A stretch of DNA of 20,400 nt, from positions 1 through 20,400 of the forward strand of contig WGFS01000213.1 in NCBI GenBank assembly GCA_015492115.1, in the 5' to 3' direction. Source of the stretch: Aquificaceae bacterium. Lineage in GTDB: Bacteria > Aquificota > Aquificia > Aquificales > Aquificaceae. Both the position numbers and the translations under genes were made by a program. Shown here one piece after another: positions 15,855 to 20,400 of the stretch. The notes under the pieces were generated by a model. The model did no database searches and was not told the origin of the DNA. It saw only the letters and a list, made by a program, of their open reading frames with translations. Each line of letters opens with the position of its first letter. Within the stretch, counting starts at the first letter, position 1.

Positions 15855-15860
15855 TATATT
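15855..15860 (+). promoter_or_regulatory. Candidate -10 box for the sigma-54 activator gene
   Basis: TATATT lies 7 nt before the ATG at 15868 with no Shine-Dalgarno, again the near-leaderless layout. No good -35 is present. No TGGCAC-N5-TTGC sigma-54 site is visible in this gap. Confidence 0.4.
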
Positions 15861-15867
15861 AAAAGCT

Positions 15868-17388
15868 ATGAGTCACAAAATTGAGCTTGAAACCCTGTAT
15901 GAGATAAGCAAGATCCTGTCCAGCAGTTTAAACCTTGAGCAGACAGTCCCCTACATACTGAGACTTCTGAAAAAGCTGGTGGGCTTTGAGAGGGTAACGC
16001 TCACCCTCTACGACCCCTCTACAGACCAGATAGTGGTCAGGGCGACCTCCTCGGGGAGCTTCCTCAGGGATGGGTTCAAGAAGGGAGAGGGGATAACGGG
16101 AAAGGTCTGGAAGCATGGTGTTCCCATAGTGGTGCCCGATATATCCCAGGAACCGGAGTTTCTGAACAAGCTGTGGAAGAGGAAGAACCTCAAGGGGAAG
16201 AAGATCGCCTTCATAGCTGTACCTGTAAAGGCGAGTGGAAAGGTGGTTGGAGTCCTGAGTGCGGATATAGAGATAACCCGCAGAGAGTCCCTTGACGACT
16301 ACACGAGACTCCTGAACATGATAGCGACCCTCATAGCCAACAGCTTCTCCCTTGAGAGGAAGGTTGAGGAGGAAAAGAGAAACCTTGAGAGTGAGAAGAG
16401 GGCGCTTGAGGCGGAGCTGAAGAGGATTTACGAGAAGCTCCACGTTGAGGGGATAGTCGGTAGGAGCAGGGAGATCCTGAGCGTTCTTGATATAGTTCAC
16501 AGGGTAGCTCCAACCAACGCGACGGTTCTTCTGAGGGGGGAGAGCGGTGTCGGGAAGGAGGTCTTCGCAAGGGCAATACACTTCCTGAGCCCGAGGGCAA
16601 ACAAGCCCTTCATAGCCATAAACTGCGGTGCTATACCTGAGAACCTTCTGGAGGCGGAGCTCTTCGGGTATGAGAAGGGTGCCTTTACTGGAGCTTACTC
16701 AAGCAAAAAGGGGAAGTTTGAGCTCGCAAACGGTGGAACTATATTCCTTGACGAGGTGGGAGAGCTTCCCCTTCACCTTCAGGTGAAGCTGCTCAGGGTT
16801 ATACAGGAGAAGGAAATAGAACGGCTCGGTTCCTCAAAACCCGTAAAGGTTGACGTCCGCATAATAGCTGCAACGAACAGAGACCTGGAGAGCATGGTCA
16901 GAGAGGGAAAATTCAGGGAAGACCTCTACTACAGACTGAACGTTGTCCCCATATTCATACCTCCTCTCAGAGAGCGTAGGGAGGACATCCCCGTACTGGC
17001 ACAGCACTTTCTGGAAAGGTTCAAGAAGGAGTACTCAAAGGATGTCTCCATATCCCATGAGGTTATGGACGCCCTGATGAACTACGAGTGGAAGGGCAAC
17101 GTCAGGGAACTCCAGAATGTTCTGGAGAGGATGGTTATACTTGACAGAGACGGAACTCTAACGGAGGAAGACCTCCCCCAGGAGATGAGAAGAACATACC
17201 CAGCCTCACGGGAAACGGTGAAGATACCCGTGAACGGAGAATCTATATGGGACGTTGAGAGGAAGCTTATAGAGAGAGCCCTCTCTGAAACCGGTTTCGT
17301 TATAAAGGAAGCTGCAAAGAAACTCGGTATGACGCCGAGACAGGTAAGTTACAGAATTCAAAAGTACGGTATAAAATTACCAAGATGA
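15868..17388 (+). CDS. Sigma-54-dependent transcriptional activator with GAF sensor (NifA-like)
   Basis: A bacterial enhancer-binding protein of 506 residues that would open sigma-54 RNA polymerase complexes by ATP hydrolysis. Order: GAF domain (about 8-158, ligand-sensing), a charged coiled-coil linker (about 160-193), AAA+ domain (195-423) with Walker A GESGVGKE (224-231), the sigma-54 contact loop GAFTGA (271-276), Walker B GTIFLDE (290-296) and the sensor region, then a Fis-type helix-turn-helix (about 475-506). There is no receiver domain, so it is not phosphorelay-controlled. The GAF lacks the cysteine cluster of redox-type sensors and its ligand is unknown. I chose ATG 15868; an upstream TTG at 15847 would overlap the -10 box. 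It is coupled to the MOSC gene by a 4-bp ATGA overlap. Confidence 0.93.
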   Translation: MSHKIELETLYEISKILSSSLNLEQTVPYILRLLKKLVGFERVTLTLYDPSTDQIVVRATSSGSFLRDGFKKGEGITGKVWKHGVPIVVPDISQEPEFLNKLWKRKNLKGKKIAFIAVPVKASGKVVGVLSADIEITRRESLDDYTRLLNMIATLIANSFSLERKVEEEKRNLESEKRALEAELKRIYEKLHVEGIVGRSREILSVLDIVHRVAPTNATVLLRGESGVGKEVFARAIHFLSPRANKPFIAINCGAIPENLLEAELFGYEKGAFTGAYSSKKGKFELANGGTIFLDEVGELPLHLQVKLLRVIQEKEIERLGSSKPVKVDVRIIAATNRDLESMVREGKFREDLYYRLNVVPIFIPPLRERREDIPVLAQHFLERFKKEYSKDVSISHEVMDALMNYEWKGNVRELQNVLERMVILDRDGTLTEEDLPQEMRRTYPASRETVKIPVNGESIWDVERKLIERALSETGFVIKEAAKKLGMTPRQVSYRIQKYGIKLPR

Positions 17389-18152
17389 ACGAGGCACCCA
17401 TCTTAAGCAGGATACGTATATATCCCTTTAAGGGGCTTGACCCTGTTGAGGTTGACTCCGCACTCATAACTCCGAAAGGCTCCCTCCAGCACGACAGGGA
17501 GTTCGCCCTCTTTGACGAGGAAGGCAATGTTATAAGTGGCAAGAGGGAGAAGAAACTTCACAGGGTAAGGAGCACTATTGACTTTGAAACCCAGGTTTTT
17601 CGCTTCAAATACGAAGGAAAGGTATATAAGTTCACCTTTGATGAAACGAGGGCTTTAGAAGACTTCTTCTCAGAACTCCTAGGCTACAGGGTGTTTTTGA
17701 AGAGGTTTCCGAGAAAGGGCTTTCCGGACGACAGAAAGGCACACGGACCAACCCTCGTCAGCAGGGCGACGCTCACAGAGATAGCGGGCTGGTTCGGTCT
17801 TGATGAGGAGAATGTGAGGAGGAGGTTCAGGGCTAACCTTGAGATAGAGGGTGTTCCACCCTTCTGGGAAGACCAGCTTGTGGGGGAGGATCACCCCGTG
17901 AGGTTCAGGATAGGAGAGGTGGTCTTTGAAGGGCAGGGCATATCAAAGAGGTGTCCGGTACCCACAAGGGATCCCACAACGGGTGAGGAGCTGAAGGGCT
18001 TCGTGAAAACCTTTGTGGAGAAGCGGAGAGAGACCCTCCCCCCGTGGTCTCCAAAGAGAAGGTTTGAGGACACCTTCTACAGGCTCTGCGTAAACACAAG
18101 CGTGTTGAGTGGTGAGGAGCTGAGGGTAGGGGACAGGCTTACACTTTACTAA
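17385..18152 (+). CDS. MOSC domain-containing protein (YcbX/mARC-like)
   Basis: A 255-residue protein with an N-terminal MOSC beta-barrel (about 6-85, IYPFKGLDPVEVDSALITPKG) and a C-terminal MOSC domain (about 115-255). FRANLEIEG (148-156), the conserved cysteine at about 190 in KRCPVPTRDPTTGE and the terminal RVGDRLTLY strand fit the family. MOSC proteins bind molybdenum cofactor and reduce N-hydroxylated or sulfoxide compounds, so an oxidoreductase role is likely but the substrate is unknown. Its ATG overlaps the activator stop. The last 14 bp overlap the convergent TrpD2-like gene. Confidence 0.85.
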   Translation: MNEAPILSRIRIYPFKGLDPVEVDSALITPKGSLQHDREFALFDEEGNVISGKREKKLHRVRSTIDFETQVFRFKYEGKVYKFTFDETRALEDFFSELLGYRVFLKRFPRKGFPDDRKAHGPTLVSRATLTEIAGWFGLDEENVRRRFRANLEIEGVPPFWEDQLVGEDHPVRFRIGEVVFEGQGISKRCPVPTRDPTTGEELKGFVKTFVEKRRETLPPWSPKRRFEDTFYRLCVNTSVLSGEELRVGDRLTLY

Positions 18153-19065
18153 GGACTTTCTCTATACCTTCTCTGACACTTGCCACACCACCATCCGCAT
18201 AGAGGAGAAGACCCGCGGTGTAGACAGCCCAGTTGAAGAATGCACCCCTCTCTTTCCCCTCTATAACCTTTCTGTTTACATCTATAGAGTCTCCAAGAAC
18301 CATCTCCGTCTGAACTCTCTGCGGGAGCTCAAGACCGAGCTCTTTGGGGTCTATTACCTCAATCTCCTTTCCTTTCTTCTTTACATAGGTGGGTCTGTCG
18401 GGCAGGGGTTCAATCCCGCCCTCAAGCCCCTTTATTATCGTGTAGTCCTCAAAACCGAGGAGTTCCAGTAGCTCGGCGTTCTTCTCAAAGTAGGGTTTGT
18501 GGAATATGGAGACCACCACCCTCTTTGTTCTAAAGGGATTAAGGAACTTCTCTACGGTGTTTATCAAACTCCTGAAGCTGAGTTCTCTGCGGAGGGGCAT
18601 GAGCCTGTGGAGATCCGGGGCATAGTCTTTCTGGTCGCAGAAGTGAACGTTAAGCTCTACACCCAGCGCCTTCACAACCTCGTAAAGGGTCACCCCCTCC
18701 TTGGTGGGGACTTTAAGAGCGAAGTGGTTAGTGAAATCAAGACCGAGTTTGGAACATAGCCATAGAGCGGAGGGGAGTATGTACAGAGTCCGATTCTTTC
18801 CATCGTAGTTGAGGGCGAGGTCAAGAGCCTCCGGCTTTGAAGGAGGAAATTCCATCCTCTCCCTTATAGACTTGAAAACACCCAGGAGCTCCTCCACGGT
18901 CTCCCCCTTTATCCTCATGGCGGTGAGGAATGCGGAAACCTTTATGTCCGAGAGCTTCCCCTCAAGGATACTCCTGAATACCTCGTAGGTTTCCTCCTGC
19001 GTGAGATCCTGAAGGTTGTCTCTCAGTTTTGTGAGTTTTTTAAAGGCTTTTGTGAGTGCATCCAT
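18139..19065 (-). CDS. trpD2: TrpD2/YbiB-like protein (anthranilate phosphoribosyltransferase-related)
   Basis: A 308-residue protein with the fold family of anthranilate phosphoribosyltransferase. The N-terminal helical domain is recognisable (LTQEETYEVFRSILEGKLSD, SAFLTAMRIKGETVEEL). The PRPP-binding GTGGD loop of true TrpD is replaced by NYDGKNRT at 86-93, so catalysis as TrpD is doubtful and the TrpD2/YbiB subgroup is the better name. Members studied in E. coli bind nucleic acids. It starts 3 bp after the cobA stop, so it is the last gene of a nitrite-channel/siroheme operon, an unexpected context. Its 3' end overlaps the MOSC gene by 14 bp. Confidence 0.82.
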   Translation of the reverse strand: MDALTKAFKKLTKLRDNLQDLTQEETYEVFRSILEGKLSDIKVSAFLTAMRIKGETVEELLGVFKSIRERMEFPPSKPEALDLALNYDGKNRTLYILPSALWLCSKLGLDFTNHFALKVPTKEGVTLYEVVKALGVELNVHFCDQKDYAPDLHRLMPLRRELSFRSLINTVEKFLNPFRTKRVVVSIFHKPYFEKNAELLELLGFEDYTIIKGLEGGIEPLPDRPTYVKKKGKEIEVIDPKELGLELPQRVQTEMVLGDSIDVNRKVIEGKERGAFFNWAVYTAGLLLYADGGVASVREGIEKVLSKV

Positions 19066-19068
19066 GTT

Positions 19069-19803
19069 TTAGAGTTTACTTGAGATAGGTAACTCTTTGA
19101 GGACCATCTGTCCTATCTCAACGACCTTCCCGACCACCATGACCGCAGGAGTTTCCACCTCAGGAGGGTTCTCAAAAAGCTCCCTCAGGGTCGTGAAGAC
19201 CTCTCTCTGTTCTGGTGTGGTCGCCTTCTCTACGAAGGCTACGGGCTGGTCTGGGTCTCTGCCTGCGTCTATGAGTTCCCTCGCTATCTTCTGCCTGTTC
19301 TTTACTCCCATTAGTATTATCAGGGTGTCCACCTTGACAAAGTCAGCCCAGTTTATACCCCTGTTAGGGTGACCGGTTATCACCGCAAAGGAAGAGGCAA
19401 TTCCCCGGTGGGTTATGGGAATTAGAGCAGAGGAGGGACCAGCGACAGCGGAGGTTGTGCCAGGTACTACCTCAACCTCAACCCCTCTTTCCCTTAAAAA
19501 CACAAACTCTTCTCCGCCTCTACCGAAGACGAAGGGGTCTCCTCCCTTCAGGCGAACAATTTTGTCATAAACGCGTGCAAATCTGTAGAGAAGCTCGTTT
19601 ATCTCCTCCTGCGGGAGGGTGTGCCTGCTGTCTCTCTTGCCCACGTATATCTTCAGACAGTCGGGTTTGGTTATCCTGAGAATGTCCTTGTTTACCAGAG
19701 CATCGTAAAGGACCACGTCTGCACTCTGGAGGAGCCTGTAAGACTTCATTGTGAGAAGGTCAGGGTCACCGGGACCCCCGCCTACGAGATATACCTTTCC
19801 CAT
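19069..19803 (-). CDS. cobA: Uroporphyrinogen-III C-methyltransferase (SUMT)
   Basis: Transfers two methyl groups from SAM to uroporphyrinogen III to give precorrin-2, a precursor of siroheme and cobalamin. The 244-residue protein is a single SUMT domain. Motifs: GGGPGDPDLLT (8-18, SAM site), LKGGDPFVFGRGGEE (85-99), VPGTTSAVAG (113-122) and THRG (131-134). It lacks the CysG dehydrogenase/chelatase module. Its ATG directly abuts the stop of the upstream FNT channel gene, which together suggests siroheme supply for nitrite reductase. trpD2 follows after 3 bp. Confidence 0.95.
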   Translation of the reverse strand: MGKVYLVGGGPGDPDLLTMKSYRLLQSADVVLYDALVNKDILRITKPDCLKIYVGKRDSRHTLPQEEINELLYRFARVYDKIVRLKGGDPFVFGRGGEEFVFLRERGVEVEVVPGTTSAVAGPSSALIPITHRGIASSFAVITGHPNRGINWADFVKVDTLIILMGVKNRQKIARELIDAGRDPDQPVAFVEKATTPEQREVFTTLRELFENPPEVETPAVMVVGKVVEIGQMVLKELPISSKL

Positions 19804-20400
19804 TTAAGCCACCTCTCCGATCACTTCTGCCTTCTTTGTCTCCTCTCTCTTCCTGTGGGTGAAGTAGAGAGCAAGTCCTGTGAATGTGAGACCTCCGAGG
19901 ATGTTACCTATGGTGACGGGTATCTGGTTCCATACCCACCAGTCGTAGAGGGTTATGTCAGCGCCAAAGAGCATGCCCGTGGGCATCAGGAACATGTTAA
20001 CGACCGCGTGCTCAAAACCGAGGGCGAAGAACGTGAGTATAGGTAGCCACATTGCGGTTATCTTACCTATGACGTGCTGGGCAACCATCGCCAGCACCGC
20101 ACCGAGGGTTACCATCCAGTTGCAGAGTATCGCCTCAACTATCGCCACCGTCCAGCCGTTCACAAAGCCGAGCTTCGCATACCCGAGGGTGTTCGCCTCG
20201 GCAACCTTGGCTATCATCTTACCCACCACCGGTTCGGGAACAGCACCCATCTTGGTCGCAGCTACGTAGACTAGGAATCCGTAGAAGAAGGTTCCCAAAA
20301 GATGCCCCCCGTAAACCCATCCCCAGTTGTAGAGCATACGACCGAAGGTCGTCCTCTTTTCTAACAGAGCCACCGGAATTAAGGCAAAGTTTCCCGTCAC
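19804..20400 (-). CDS. Formate/nitrite transporter family channel, C-terminal part
   Basis: An inner-membrane pentameric channel protein; the N-terminus lies beyond the right edge and the visible part has 199 residues. Family segments seen: TGNFALIPVALL (pore-lining helix with Thr), LCNWMVTLGAVLA and the ALGFEHAVVNMFLMP helix whose His corresponds to the central gating histidine of FocA/NirC. Several more hydrophobic helices follow, with a charged cytoplasmic tail. The neighbouring cobA points to nitrite rather than formate as the physiological substrate. The stop TAA is immediately followed by the cobA ATG. Confidence 0.9.
   Translation of the reverse strand: MTGNFALIPVALLEKRTTFGRMLYNWGWVYGGHLLGTFFYGFLVYVAATKMGAVPEPVVGKMIAKVAEANTLGYAKLGFVNGWTVAIVEAILCNWMVTLGAVLAMVAQHVIGKITAMWLPILTFFALGFEHAVVNMFLMPTGMLFGADITLYDWWVWNQIPVTIGNILGGLTFTGLALYFTHRKREETKKAEVIGEVA

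Noticed and set aside
15928..16581. Minus-strand open frame of 217 codons opposite the sigma-54 activator
   Set aside because: It is antisense to the GAF/AAA+ gene and has no family features.
18139..19065. Possible true anthranilate phosphoribosyltransferase (trpD)
   Set aside because: The GTGGD PRPP loop is replaced by NYDGKNRT and no other trp gene is near, so the TrpD2 subgroup is preferred.

Overview
**Organism.** The window looks like chromosomal DNA of a thermophilic Gram-negative bacterium, most likely a member of the Aquificaceae (Aquifex/Hydrogenivirga/Hydrogenobacter type). This is inference from gene content and protein character, not from a search. Codons favour AGG/AGA and ATA, and the proteins are rich in Glu, Lys, Arg, Ile and Val. 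There is a heptose kinase (LPS), a secretin (outer membrane), a flagellar basal body, and nitrite/siroheme genes. Coding density is very high: genes touch or overlap almost everywhere, the largest non-coding gap is about 150 bp (1435-1585), and no stretch over 300 bp lacks a gene.

**Layout.** 1-1434 (-): alaS, 5' part only, with an apparent one-base frameshift near 91-94. 1586-3495 (+): ffh, rpsP and khpA, closed by a strong hairpin at 3504-3522. 3525-6034 (-): lysC, rfaE1 and yraN, transcribed in that order and overlapping or nearly touching. 6033-11757 (+): a flagellar block, fliK-like, an exported TPR protein, flgB, flgC, fliE and fliF. 11758-15800 (-): gspD (secretin), a GspN-like membrane protein, then purF. 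15868-18152 (+): a GAF/AAA+/HTH sigma-54 activator translationally coupled to a MOSC-domain protein. 18139-20400 (-): a formate/nitrite channel (partial), cobA (SUMT) and a TrpD2/YbiB-like gene.

**How the genes work together.** ffh, rpsP and khpA are a translation and protein-targeting group; here rimM, trmD and rplS do not follow. flgB, flgC, fliE and fliF make the MS ring and proximal rod, fliK would set hook length, and the TPR protein between them is the least explained member. The FNT channel and SUMT fit nitrite uptake plus siroheme supply for assimilatory nitrite reductase, which is probably encoded just beyond the right edge. gspD and the GspN-like gene are a type II secretion fragment divergent from a sigma-54 activator.

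**Things to look at first.** (1) The exported TPR protein inside the flagellar operon. (2) A repeated arrangement in which a TATAAT-like -10 box lies only 7-16 nt before the ATG of the first gene of a transcription unit with no Shine-Dalgarno, suggesting leaderless or near-leaderless mRNAs. (3) The alaS frameshift. (4) A symmetric -10 box shared by lysC and fliK. (5) The TrpD2-like gene attached to a siroheme/nitrite operon. I saw no clear defence system, mobile element, CRISPR array, tRNA or rRNA.
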